Source: Streptomyces sp. NK08204
Lineage (GTDB): Bacteria; Actinomycetota; Actinomycetes; Streptomycetales; Streptomycetaceae
Reading direction: 5' to 3'
Length of the DNA: 64,000 nucleotides
Assembly: GCF_020400585.1 (NCBI RefSeq)
Contig: NZ_JAINVF010000029.1
Location: 1-64,000 of the forward strand
In this document: one piece after another, positions 41,487 to 50,017 of the stretch
How the letters are laid out: the number at the start of each line of letters is the position of its first letter
How positions within the stretch are numbered: position 1 is the stretch's first letter
The notes under the pieces: model-generated
Databases searched by the model: none
Told to the model about the DNA's origin: nothing
What the model saw: the letters and a program-made list of their open reading frames with translations, nothing else
Made by a program: the position numbers and the translations under genes

Positions 41487-43579
41487 GCAAGGACACCGAA
41501 GCCAGGCTGGTGAAGGCACTGCGCGAGTCGCTCAAGGAGATCGAGCGACTGCGCCGGAACGGCCGCGGCCCCGCCGACGACGATGACCCGATCGCGATCG
41601 TGGGTGTCGGGTGCCGTTATCCCGGTGGTGTCGCGTCGGCGGCCGACCTGTGGGAGGTCGCGGCCGGTGGGCGTGATGTGATCTCTGCGTTTCCCACCGA
41701 CCGTGGGTGGGATCTGGCGGCGCTCTACGATCCCGACCCGGACCGGGTGGGCACGACGTACGTCCGCGAGGGCGGATTCCTCGACGGTGCCACGGACTTC
41801 GACGCCGCCTTCTTCGGCATCGGTCCCGGCGAGGCGGTCGCGATGGATCCGCAGCAGCGGTTGCTGCTCGAAGTGACCTGGGAGGCGCTGGAGAACGCGG
41901 GCATCGACCCGCATTCCCTCGCCGGCAGTGCGACCGGAGTGTTCGTCGGCCACATGGCGCAGGAGTACGGGCGCGACATCGAGGAAGCCGGTACGGAGGG
42001 GTACCGGTTGACCGGCACGGCAGGCAGCCTGATCACCGGCCGGGTGGCGTACACGCTGGGCCTGGAGGGTCCGGCGGTGACCGTCGACACGGCGTGTTCG
42101 TCGTCGTTGGTCGCGGTGCATCTGGCGTGCCGGTCACTGCGGTCGGGGGAGTCGGACCTGGTCCTGGCCGGCGGCGCGACCGTCATGGCGACGCCGCGTG
42201 TCTTCCTCGAATTCGCCCGGCAGCGTGGTCTGTCGCCGGATGCGCGGTGCCGGTCGTTCGCGGCGGCGGCGGACGGTACGGCCTGGGCCGAGGGTGTGGG
42301 TGTGGTCGTGCTGGAGCGCTTGTCGGACGCGCGTCGGCGTGGGCATGCGGTGCTGGCGCTGGTGCGGGGCAGTGCGGTGAACCAGGACGGTGCGTCGAAC
42401 GGGTTGACGGCGCCGAACGGTCCGTCGCAGCAGCGGGTGATCAGGTCGGCGCTGTCGGATGCCGGGCTGTCGCCCGGGGATGTGGATGTGGTGGAGGCGC
42501 ATGGCACGGGGACGGTGCTGGGGGATCCGATCGAGGCGCAGGCGGTGCTGGCGACGTACGGGCAGGAGCGGTCCGGGGACCGGCCGGTGCTGCTGGGGTC
42601 GTTGAAGTCGAACATCGGTCATACCCAGGCGGCGGCGGGTGTCGCGGGGATGATCAAGATGGTGGCGGCGATGCAGCGGGGCGTTGTTCCCGCCACTTTG
42701 CACGTCGACGCACCGAGCCCGTACGTGGACTGGTCGTCGGGTGCGGTGGAGCTCGCCACGCGCCGGCGGGAGTGGCCGGAGACGGGAAGACCGCGCCGGG
42801 CGGGGGTGTCCTCGTTCGGCATCTCCGGGACCAACGCCCACGTCATCCTCGAACAGGCACCGCCGGCGCCCGACCCGCCCCGGCGCCCCATGCCCGCCGT
42901 GCCCTGGGTGCTGTCGGCGAAGACCGAGGACGCGCTGGCCGCACAGGCCGCTCGGCTGCTCGTGTGGCTGCAAGGTACGGACACCGACCCGGCGGACGTC
43001 GACCCGGCGGACGTCGGATTCACCCTGCTGTCCCGGGCACGGTTCGCCCACCGGGCCGTCGTGCTCGGCACGGACCGGGACGAACTGCTGACGGGGCTGC
43101 GCGCCCTCACCGACGCACCGAAGCCGGGCACCGTGACCGGCGTGGTCGGGCAGAGCGCACTACGTGACCTGGCCGACCGGTTCGTGACCGGCGCCGTGGT
43201 CGACTGGGCCGAGGTGTTCGCCGGTTCCGGCGCGCGGCGCGTCGACCTGCCCACCTACCCCTTCGCCCGGCAACGCTACTGGTCGGCACGGTCCACGGCG
43301 AACGCCGTGCCCGATGCCCCCACCACCGGGCACGCGAGCGACGTCACCGCCGCGGTCCGCACCGCCGTGGGCGACGTACTCGGCGAGCACGGCGCGGTCG
43401 GTGACGACGACGACATCGCCGCACACGGCCTGAACTCGCTGTCCGCTGTGGAACTGCGTGGTCGGCTGCAGGCGCTGACCGACACGCGGATCAGCATGGC
43501 CGACATCCTCGACAACCCGACGATCCGCTCGCTGGCCAAGCTCTTGGCCGAGCGCTGCCAGTCCCGGAGGCCCCGATGA
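41483..43579 (+). CDS. stand-alone AT-less KS-ACP protein
   Basis: A 698-residue PKS with a docking-like coiled start (MSKDTEARLVKALRESLKEIERLRR). A full KS follows, with Cys205 in TVDTACSSSL, the histidine in VEAHGTGT and the histidine in SNIGHTQAAAG. Then come the KS-AT linker and post-AT linker (VDLPTYPFARQRYW) with the AT itself absent, and an ACP with Ser652 in HGLNSLSAVEL. No reductive domain and no thioesterase. One extension by this unit, with malonyl supplied in trans, would give an unreduced beta-ketoacyl-ACP. That is exactly the substrate class of the AfsA-family enzyme encoded next with a four-base overlap. Alternatively the KS only transfers the chain from the type I line to the type II PKS. 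Confidence 0.9.
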   Translation: MSKDTEARLVKALRESLKEIERLRRNGRGPADDDDPIAIVGVGCRYPGGVASAADLWEVAAGGRDVISAFPTDRGWDLAALYDPDPDRVGTTYVREGGFLDGATDFDAAFFGIGPGEAVAMDPQQRLLLEVTWEALENAGIDPHSLAGSATGVFVGHMAQEYGRDIEEAGTEGYRLTGTAGSLITGRVAYTLGLEGPAVTVDTACSSSLVAVHLACRSLRSGESDLVLAGGATVMATPRVFLEFARQRGLSPDARCRSFAAAADGTAWAEGVGVVVLERLSDARRRGHAVLALVRGSAVNQDGASNGLTAPNGPSQQRVIRSALSDAGLSPGDVDVVEAHGTGTVLGDPIEAQAVLATYGQERSGDRPVLLGSLKSNIGHTQAAAGVAGMIKMVAAMQRGVVPATLHVDAPSPYVDWSSGAVELATRRREWPETGRPRRAGVSSFGISGTNAHVILEQAPPAPDPPRRPMPAVPWVLSAKTEDALAAQAARLLVWLQGTDTDPADVDPADVGFTLLSRARFAHRAVVLGTDRDELLTGLRALTDAPKPGTVTGVVGQSALRDLADRFVTGAVVDWAEVFAGSGARRVDLPTYPFARQRYWSARSTANAVPDAPTTGHASDVTAAVRTAVGDVLGEHGAVGDDDDIAAHGLNSLSAVELRGRLQALTDTRISMADILDNPTIRSLAKLLAERCQSRRPR
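41571..41772 (+). repeat. copy of the 202-base KS tract of 31097-31298
   Basis: Identical to the module 1 KS over this length, with divergence immediately outside. Confidence 0.9.
42651..42861 (+). repeat. copy of the 211-base KS tract of 32180-32390
   Basis: Identical over 211 bases. The KS sequence between the two tracts is clearly diverged. Confidence 0.9.
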
Positions 43580-44505
43580 CCACCGACCCCGTTGCAGCCC
43601 TCGCCTTCGACCGGTTCGTGCCGCCCATGACGGTGAACCGGCGCTCACCCCGCGAGGTGTTCGTCACCGACCACGCGCGCATCGGCGCGGACGAGTTCGC
43701 GATCGCCGTACGCGTGGCGCACGACCACCCCCTGTGGTCCGACCAGCGGGCACACCTACACGACCCGGCAGCCGTGATCGAGGCGTTCCGGCAGGCCTTC
43801 GTCGTGGCCCGGCACGAGTATCTCGGAGTCCCACGGGGCACCCCGTCGGCCGTACAACAACTGACGCTGGCCGTGCCGGACCTGGACGCGTTCCGCACCG
43901 ACGGAAGCACGCCCCTGAAAGGCGTCATCAAGGTGCGCGTCACGCAGACCGACGGCACGTTCGACATCGCGGGCGACTTCGTCGTCGGCTCGGCACGGGC
44001 CATGACGCTGTCGTTCGGCAGCATCCTGTTCCCCCGCGAGTCCTACCGGCAGATCCGGGACTACCAGCGGTCCCGTCGGCCCGCGGAGGCAGCCGGCACA
44101 CCCGACACCAAGCCATTGGACCCCGAGCTGGTCGGCCGGCACGACCCCGGCAACGTGGTGATCGCCCCCGCCACCCGGCCCAACCGCTTCCCCCTGGTGG
44201 TGGACCGCACCCACCTGTCCTTCTTCGACCGGGACTACGACCACCTGCCCGCATCGCTGCTCATCGAAGCCATGCGGCAGTCCGCACTGCGCAGCGCGGC
44301 GGAGGCGGGACTGCGCACGGGCGAGGCGGCGCTGACCCGGGCCGAGCTTGACTTCGGCATCTTCGTGGAAACGGACGTGCCCGCCGAATGCGTGGTGTCG
44401 GCGGTGACCGGACGACCCGGAACGGTGACCGCGTCGGTGGGCATCGATCAGGCCGGCGTCCGCGTCGCGAGCGGAACCCTGGAACTGACCGAACCGAATC
44501 CGTGA
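43576..44505 (+). CDS. AfsA-family double-hotdog enzyme (butyrolactone-synthase-like)
   Basis: A 309-residue protein of the A-factor biosynthesis (AfsA/ScbA/MmfL) family. It has two hotdog halves, each with the family's E-x-x-RQ motif: IEAFRQAFVVARHEYLG near residue 72 and IEAMRQSALRSAAEAG near 230. Family members condense a beta-ketoacyl thioester with dihydroxyacetone phosphate, the first step to butyrolactones, furans or butenolides; an AfsA-type domain also ends the gladiofungin assembly line. Here it is coupled (ATGA) to an AT-less KS-ACP, a new-looking context for a free-standing AfsA. It may release the polyketide as a butenolide, or instead make a separate signalling molecule. Confidence 0.88.
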   Translation: MTTDPVAALAFDRFVPPMTVNRRSPREVFVTDHARIGADEFAIAVRVAHDHPLWSDQRAHLHDPAAVIEAFRQAFVVARHEYLGVPRGTPSAVQQLTLAVPDLDAFRTDGSTPLKGVIKVRVTQTDGTFDIAGDFVVGSARAMTLSFGSILFPRESYRQIRDYQRSRRPAEAAGTPDTKPLDPELVGRHDPGNVVIAPATRPNRFPLVVDRTHLSFFDRDYDHLPASLLIEAMRQSALRSAAEAGLRTGEAALTRAELDFGIFVETDVPAECVVSAVTGRPGTVTASVGIDQAGVRVASGTLELTEPNP

Positions 44506-44618
44506 GCGAACCGGCGAACTCTTCGACGGATCCGTCGCCTGTGGCGGCCGGCTGACCGCCGGTGTACGCACGGACGGTCCGGCAGGCACCGAACTGTTGC
44601 GGCCCTAGCGTCGATGCC

Positions 44619-46247
44619 ATGACGTACACGACGCACAAGATCGACCGCTACGCGGACGTACGGGCGGCGCTTGCCGACCCGGCGCTCGTCCCGGTACTGC
44701 CGGCCGCGGACGGCGGTCCGGACGCAGCGAGCGTCGCCTGGCTGCGGGCCACCGTGGCCCGCTTCAGTTCCGGGGAGCCCCACAGGCGCCGACGGGCTGT
44801 GGTGGAGGACGAACTGTCCCGGCTGGAGCCCGCCGCGCTCTGGCAGGCAGCGGCGGCGGCAGCACCCGAGCAGGAGGTCCGGGTGCGGGTGGTGCGCATC
44901 CTCGCGCAAGCTCTCGGGATCCCGGAGGCCGGGGCGGTCGCGGAGGCGGTGACCGTGGTGGCCGGGGCCTACTTCGGGGACCAGGCCAAGGACAAGGAAA
45001 AGACCGCCGCGGACGAGGCCGCGGACGAGGCGGTGGCCTGGCTGGTGACCCACCTGACGCCGCCAGGGCATGCCGAGCAGAGCGCCGAGAACGCCGGGAC
45101 CGCGCTGGAACCGGTCGCCAACCGCATCGGCTTGCTCGTGCAGGCCTGCGAGGCGACGGCCGCACTGGTGGAGGCCGCCTCCGACGGGGACGTTCCGCTG
45201 CCCCGGGTGCTCAGGGAGCTTCCGCCGGTAGCGGCCATGCGCCGAGTCGCCGCCCGGCCCACCCGGACAGCCGGCCGGGAAGTCGCCGAAGGCGATCTGG
45301 TGCTCCTGGACCTCGCTCGTGCGCATGACACCCACCCCGTGACCCTCACCTTCGGCGCCCCGCCCCGGGTCTGCCCCGGCCGGGCCCACGCCCTCGCCCT
45401 GGCCGGCGGCCTGCTCCGGCGCCCGCTGACCGACTTCGCCCGCCTCCACCACCAGGCCACCCCGCTGCTGCTGCCCAACGCCTGGGACCACGCCTCCGCA
45501 GCCGCTCTGGCGGCGCAGGGCTTCCAGGCGATCGGCACCACCAGCCTCGGTGTGGCCGCAGCCGCGGGCCTGCCGGACGGGGCGGCGGCCACCGCCGACG
45601 CAACCCTGGCACTGGTCCGCCGCCTGGGCCGCAGCTCCTTCCTCCTGACCGTCGACGCCGAAGGGGGCTTCAGCGACGACCCGGAGGAAGTGGCCGAACT
45701 GGCCCGAAGGCTGCACGACGCAGGCGCCGCCGGGATCAACCTCGAAGACGGCCGCCCGGACGGCACGCTCGTCCCCGTGGACCTGCACGCCGCGAAGATC
45801 TCCGCCGTCAAGGCCGCCGCGCCGCACCTGTTCGTGAACGCCCGCACCGACACCCACTGGCTGGGCCGCCAGCAGGAAGAGACAGCCGCTCGCCTCGCAC
45901 GGTACGAACAGGCAGGCGCGGACGGCGTCTTCGTACCAGGCCTGTCGGATCCGGACGGCATCGCCGCCCTGACGGCAACCCTCCTCACCCCGCTGAACAT
46001 CCTGTACACACCGACCGGCCCCACGCTTGCCGACCTGGCCGCGCTCGGCGTACGCCGCATCAGCCTCGGCTCACTGCTCTACCGCACGGCCCTGTCAGCA
46101 GCCGTGACCACGGCAACCACCATCCGCGACGGCCGGCCGACAGACATCGCACCCCCTTCCTACGCGGAGGTACAGGCGCTGCGACGGCCCGACGAGAGGG
46201 CGCAGCCCGCCTCGCCTGCGCAACGGACCGACCCGGCCGGGGCGTGA
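44619..46247 (+). CDS. degenerate P450-like domain fused to an isocitrate-lyase/PEP-mutase-type domain
   Basis: A 542-residue protein. Residues 1-275 resemble a shortened P450: KIDRYADVRAALADPALVPVLP at the start and a haem-loop-like FGAPPRVCPGRAHALALAGG near 250 with the cysteine kept. The ExxR position, however, reads RVLR and the part that should hold the I-helix is missing or unrecognisable. Residues 280-530 form an ICL/PEPM barrel: LLLPNAWDHASAAALAAQGFQAIGTTSLG, TVDAEGGFSDDPEEVAELARRL, INLEDGR and VNARTDTHWLG. Such barrels cleave or form C-C or C-P bonds on 2-oxo or dicarboxylic acids. The ATG at 44619 has no strong ribosome site. The frame runs without a break, so the fusion looks real. 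Confidence 0.75.
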   Translation: MTYTTHKIDRYADVRAALADPALVPVLPAADGGPDAASVAWLRATVARFSSGEPHRRRRAVVEDELSRLEPAALWQAAAAAAPEQEVRVRVVRILAQALGIPEAGAVAEAVTVVAGAYFGDQAKDKEKTAADEAADEAVAWLVTHLTPPGHAEQSAENAGTALEPVANRIGLLVQACEATAALVEAASDGDVPLPRVLRELPPVAAMRRVAARPTRTAGREVAEGDLVLLDLARAHDTHPVTLTFGAPPRVCPGRAHALALAGGLLRRPLTDFARLHHQATPLLLPNAWDHASAAALAAQGFQAIGTTSLGVAAAAGLPDGAAATADATLALVRRLGRSSFLLTVDAEGGFSDDPEEVAELARRLHDAGAAGINLEDGRPDGTLVPVDLHAAKISAVKAAAPHLFVNARTDTHWLGRQQEETAARLARYEQAGADGVFVPGLSDPDGIAALTATLLTPLNILYTPTGPTLADLAALGVRRISLGSLLYRTALSAAVTTATTIRDGRPTDIAPPSYAEVQALRRPDERAQPASPAQRTDPAGA

Positions 46248-46364
46248 CGGAACGGCTCCCGACACACGTCACAGGCCGCTGTCGATCCGGCCGCATCCCG
46301 TTCGACGTCATGATGTGCGGCGCCCCGCCCCACGATGACGCGACAGGACCTGACGAGGGAAGAC

Positions 46365-47009
46365 GTGGATCAACTGCTGAGAGTCATGAACTTCAACGTC
46401 TCGAGTGACGGAATCGGTGCCGGTGAGCACCAGAGCCTCGACAGGCCGTTCGGCCACGACCATCCCGAGAGGCTGTTCGCCTGGGCCGGAGCCACGGCGA
46501 GCTGGCCCATGCGCACGGATTCCGGGGGGAGCCGGGGCCTCGACGACTACTTCACGCGAGACTTCGCACGCAACATCGGTGCCGAGATCATGGGCCGCAA
46601 CAAGTTCGGGCCCCAGCGCGGGCCCTGGCAGGACGACGAGTGGCGCGGCTGGTGGGGTGCCGAGCCCCCGTTCCGCACTCCGGTGTTCGTCATGACCCAC
46701 CACGAGCGTCCGTCGTTCACGCTCTCCGACACCACGTTCCACTTCGTCGACGGCGACCCGGCCACGGTCCTCGAACGGGCGAGGGAAGCGGCGGAGGGCA
46801 AGGACGTCCGACTCGGTGGCGGGGTCACCACCATCCGGCAGTTCCTTGCTGCCGACCTCGTCGACACCCTGCATGTGGCGGTCTCGCCGGTGAAGCTCGG
46901 GTCCGGACTGCGGCTGTGGGAGTCCCCTGAGGAGCTTCTCGACCGGTTCCACCTGGAGGTCGTGCCGAGCCCGAGCGGCGTGACGCACCACCTGTTCTGG
47001 CGAAGGTGA
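46365..47009 (+). CDS. dihydrofolate-reductase-like (RibD C-terminal) family protein
   Basis: About 214 residues of the RibD-C/DHFR-like family: LLRVMNFNVSSDGIGAGEHQSL at the start, GAEIMGRNKFG, TPVFVMTHHERPSF and VRLGGGVTTIRQFLAADLVDTLHVAVSPV. These NADPH-binding folds are usually of unknown substrate in Streptomyces. GTG with GAGGGAAG upstream is preferred; ATG at 46335 would add ten residues. It stands alone and is convergent with the KASIII-like gene, with a shared terminator between them. Confidence 0.8.
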   Translation: MDQLLRVMNFNVSSDGIGAGEHQSLDRPFGHDHPERLFAWAGATASWPMRTDSGGSRGLDDYFTRDFARNIGAEIMGRNKFGPQRGPWQDDEWRGWWGAEPPFRTPVFVMTHHERPSFTLSDTTFHFVDGDPATVLERAREAAEGKDVRLGGGVTTIRQFLAADLVDTLHVAVSPVKLGSGLRLWESPEELLDRFHLEVVPSPSGVTHHLFWRR

Positions 47010-47067
47010 CGTGAGGGCCCACTCGGGGATGTCAGCGCGGAAGTGATGGATCACCGGCCTGCTCGGC

Positions 47068-47095
47068 TGCTGTGCGGCTCGAGGGCCGCACAGCA
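47068..47095. terminator. hairpin between convergent genes
   Basis: TGCTGTGCGGC and GCCGCACAGCA pair perfectly over 11 bases with a six-base loop. Usable from both sides. Confidence 0.7.
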
Positions 47096-47143
47096 CCAGG
47101 GGGGTGCTCATTCCGTGAGCGCAGGTCCACCGAGTAAACAGGT

Positions 47144-48202
47144 CTACTCAACCTTGAGGACCACGACGCTCCATTGGAATCCGAGCCCCTCGGCGATCAA
47201 GAGAATGACGTCACCGCTGCTGCAACGGTCGTGGTCCACAAGATGTGCGAGGGCGCTGAATTGATCGGCGGCGCCGGTGTGACCTGTCACCGCGGTGTGA
47301 TCCCATGTGGTGCGGGAAATGGGTATGTTCAGCGGATCGAGGTAATTCCGGTAGAGGAAGGTTTCCCCGATCGCCGGGACGAGTACGTGGGCTACGTCGG
47401 CCAGACGGACATGAGCCATGGAAAGCGCAGCGTCGATCGTGGATGTCAGACCGGCTCGGAGGCGGCCCAGAACCACATCAGTGCCCATACGGGTCTGCAG
47501 GAATGCGCGAGCGCGTGCGGTGATGTCGACCGGTGTTCGGGTTGAGGGGACATGAGCGTGCAGGCCGCTCAGTGTGGGATCGGTGAGGGTTGCTGCGGAG
47601 AGAAGGCGGGCGTACCCGGCATCGCGACTGAGTACCACGGCGGCGGCGCCATCAGCAAATATATAGCCCTGTTCGCAGTTGAAGCGATCTATGTAGGGCT
47701 GCCTCCAAAGATCGCCCGCGACGACGAGGGCGGCGCGGTCCTGGGAGGGAAGCAAGCGATGCGCGGCGAGGACGAGGGCGTTGAGACCAGCTGCGCAGCC
47801 GCCCGACATTTCGGCTGCGAAGGTACAAGGGGAGTGGACGGTTTCGGCGATTGCCGTGGCCACGTTGTAAAGCGGCGGTCGTGTGAAGGGGAATACGCTG
47901 ACGAACAGCAGGGTGCCGATATCGGTATTGGGGACGGTTGCGCGGGCGGTGGCCGACAAGGCGGCGGCGGATGCCAGGTCAAGCAGGGTGGTTGATTCCT
48001 CCGCGATGGTGACGGCGCTGAGTCCGGTGACCTTGGCGTCCTCCTCCGAAATGAGCCCTTCACGCACAGCGTGAGCGAGGGGTAAAGCGGGCGGAATTTC
48101 TGCTGCGGCCGAAGCGATGTAGAGGGCGGACCCCGACGTGAAGTCGACAGCACTGGGGGTCAAGGCCGGGAAGGGAGGCGTTGCCGGAACCGGGGTAGTC
48201 AT
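47144..48202 (-). CDS. KASIII-like acyl transferase/synthase (paralogue 1)
   Basis: A 352-residue thiolase-fold protein of the ketoacyl-ACP-synthase-III family. The nucleophile cysteine is kept (EMSGGCAAGLNALVLA), but the KASIII histidine motif HQAN reads AIGE and the GNTSAAS asparagine motif reads GHTGAADQF. Loss of the usual His/Asn pair suggests acyl transfer (ester- or amide-forming, as in CerJ-type enzymes) or another reaction rather than normal condensation. The start is ATG with AGGAGG seven bases upstream. It is read divergently from a paralogue at 48839 (about 65 percent identical by eye). Its leader shares the ECF-type promoter motif and the CCAGGAGGCACC ribosome region with the LUD-type pseudogene at 54667-55247. 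Confidence 0.82.
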   Translation of the reverse strand: MTTPVPATPPFPALTPSAVDFTSGSALYIASAAAEIPPALPLAHAVREGLISEEDAKVTGLSAVTIAEESTTLLDLASAAALSATARATVPNTDIGTLLFVSVFPFTRPPLYNVATAIAETVHSPCTFAAEMSGGCAAGLNALVLAAHRLLPSQDRAALVVAGDLWRQPYIDRFNCEQGYIFADGAAAVVLSRDAGYARLLSAATLTDPTLSGLHAHVPSTRTPVDITARARAFLQTRMGTDVVLGRLRAGLTSTIDAALSMAHVRLADVAHVLVPAIGETFLYRNYLDPLNIPISRTTWDHTAVTGHTGAADQFSALAHLVDHDRCSSGDVILLIAEGLGFQWSVVVLKVE

Positions 48203-48535
48203 GGTGCCTCCTGGCTGGTTGTGTGTGGTGGACCAGCACGAGCCAGACGCTGCCGTCCGAGAGCGATCGCGGTGGACGCGGAAGCGGGTCGTGGCATTTC
48301 CTGAGCTCGCTGCTCGCTGACTGATCGCCGGACGACGTGCTCGTCTCATCAGTACGACAGGGCAATCCACCGGAATGTCAGGCGAGGCGCCTGCAGGTGT
48401 GGGACACCTCGGAGCTGTCGACCTGGTGCGGTGTGAGGCCCGTCCGTCCCGACCGGCGCACCAGCGTCTCACCCTTGTCTCCGGTCAACGTCAGCCCGGC
48501 CCACCGGTGGTCCCGTACGTGAGGCGAGGCGCCGA
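48203..48535. other. divergent leader with sigma-type promoter
   Basis: This stretch and the next 300 bases separate the two KASIII-like genes. It contains promoter copy A at 48356-48382 and a long untranslated leader of the leftward gene that resembles the leaders of the LUD genes. No gene is supported. Confidence 0.55.
48356..48382 (-). promoter_or_regulatory. ECF41-type promoter copy A
   Basis: On the minus strand CCTGACA, a 16-base spacer, then TGTCGTAC. It reads toward the KASIII-like gene at 47144-48202. It is one of six sites with the same two boxes and identical spacing. Confidence 0.65.
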
Positions 48536-48562
48536 CCTCACATTCCGGTGCGGTGTCTTGTC
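48536..48562 (+). promoter_or_regulatory. ECF41-type promoter copy B
   Basis: CCTCACA, 16 bases, TGTCGAAG. It reads toward the ECF remnant and KASIII-like paralogue 2. The bases after it (GAGGGCAGA, CGAC.GAGGAG) match those in front of the intact ECF gene at 55496. Confidence 0.65.
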
Positions 48563-48606
48563 GAAGTGGTGAGGGCAGATGCGACCGAGGAGGGTCGGCG
48601 ACATCC

Positions 48607-48738
48607 ATGACCAACCAGTCCCGGTCAGGACGCGGCCGGCTCGGTCCGGCCTTGAGTGACAAGCACGGCCGCAACCCCCTTGCCGTCCTCCGCGACCTCT
48701 TCACCGGTCAGGTCTGTCTGCCGCCCCTCACCGCCTGA
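48607..48738 (+). pseudogene. truncated start of an ECF sigma gene
   Basis: A 43-codon frame begins MTNQSRSGRGRLGPALSDKHGR and sits behind promoter copy B at the same place as the intact ECF41 gene behind copy D. The N-terminus aligns loosely with the intact protein's MTTESEPEHGRSDPSLSVIMSER, after which similarity ends. It looks like the leftover start of a second copy of the sigma gene, lost when the KASIII-like gene was joined to the promoter. Confidence 0.45.
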
Positions 48739-48838
48739 TCAACGGGCCTGAACATTCGCATCACCGAGCGGTCGGGCAGCACCACCGTGGACCCGGCCGT
48801 CCACGTACCCAGCCGTAGCGCCAAGACGGAGGCTCATC

Positions 48839-49882
48839 ATGGCACAGCCCCCCTTTCCGGCTCTGACCCCCAGCGCTACCGACTTCACGGCGGGAGCCGC
48901 CCTCTACATCGCTTCAGCGGCGGCCGAACTTCCGCCCGCGTTGCCTGTCGCAGACGCCATTCGCGACGGGAGCTATTCACAGGAAAGCGCCGACATCGCC
49001 GGATACAGCGCCGTCACCATCGCGGAGGAATCAAGCACGATCTTCGACCTGGCATCCGCTGCCGCCCTGTCGGCCACCGCTCGGACAACCGTACCGAGCA
49101 CCGATATCCGCAGCGTGCTGTTCGTCAGCGTATTTCCCTTCACGCACCCGGCCCTTTACAACATACCCGCAGCGATCGCCGAATCCGTCCGCTCTCCTTG
49201 CGCCTTCGCCACCCAGCTTTCGAACGCGTCCTGCGCTGCCGGTGTCGATGCCCTCGTCATGGCCGGGCATCGCTTGCTCGTCACCGACGAACGCGCCGCC
49301 CTCGTCGTCGCCGGCGATCTCTGGAGGCAGCCCCACATAGATCGCTTCAACTGCAACCCGAATTTCGTATTCGCTGACGGTGCCGCCGCCGTCGTGCTCA
49401 GCCGCGACGTCGGGTACGCCCGTCTTCTCTCGGGCGCAACCCTCACCGATCCGACACTGAGCGGCCTGCACGCCGACGTCCCCACAGCCCGCACACCCGT
49501 CGACATCACCGCGCGCGCCCGCGCATTCTTTGAGACCCGCATGGACCCCGACGAGGTTCACGCGCGCCTCGAAGCCGCTTTGACATCCACGATCGACGCC
49601 GCCCTTTCTCTGGCTGGTGTCAGCATGGACGACGTAGCCTACGCACTCTTGCCGGCCATCGGGAGGACCTTCCTCCAGCGGTATCTCGACATGCTGAAGA
49701 TTCCCATTTCTCGCACCACGTGGGATTACTACGCGACTACGAGCCACATCGGCCCCGGCGACCAGTTCAGTGCGCTCACGTATCTCATGGACAACGACCG
49801 ATGCGGCAGCGGTGATGTCATTCTCTTGATCGGCGAGGGAGTAGGGTTTCAATTCAGCGTGGCGGTACTCGAGGTCCAATAG
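48839..49882 (+). CDS. KASIII-like acyl transferase/synthase (paralogue 2)
   Basis: A 347-residue paralogue of the leftward gene at 47144. It keeps the cysteine (LSNASCAAGVDALVMA) and has the same altered positions: PAIGRTF for the HQAN motif and SHIGPGDQF for the asparagine motif. Both proteins start with PPFPALTPSA.DFT.G.ALYIASAAAE. The two genes form a divergent pair around a common promoter region, suggesting duplication with inversion. Function unknown; acyl transfer to a small-molecule acceptor is plausible. The start has GACGGAGG upstream. Confidence 0.82.
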   Translation: MAQPPFPALTPSATDFTAGAALYIASAAAELPPALPVADAIRDGSYSQESADIAGYSAVTIAEESSTIFDLASAAALSATARTTVPSTDIRSVLFVSVFPFTHPALYNIPAAIAESVRSPCAFATQLSNASCAAGVDALVMAGHRLLVTDERAALVVAGDLWRQPHIDRFNCNPNFVFADGAAAVVLSRDVGYARLLSGATLTDPTLSGLHADVPTARTPVDITARARAFFETRMDPDEVHARLEAALTSTIDAALSLAGVSMDDVAYALLPAIGRTFLQRYLDMLKIPISRTTWDYYATTSHIGPGDQFSALTYLMDNDRCGSGDVILLIGEGVGFQFSVAVLEVQ

Positions 49883-50017
49883 ACCTGTCCCTACGGGCGA
49901 GCGCGCCGCCGAGGACACCCGCTTCCACGACACCGCCGACGAGGTGAGGCCACCCGCGTCGCGAGCATCCTCGGGCGGCACTCCTGCCGCTCTGTGACCC
50001 ACGCCACATGTAGTTCC

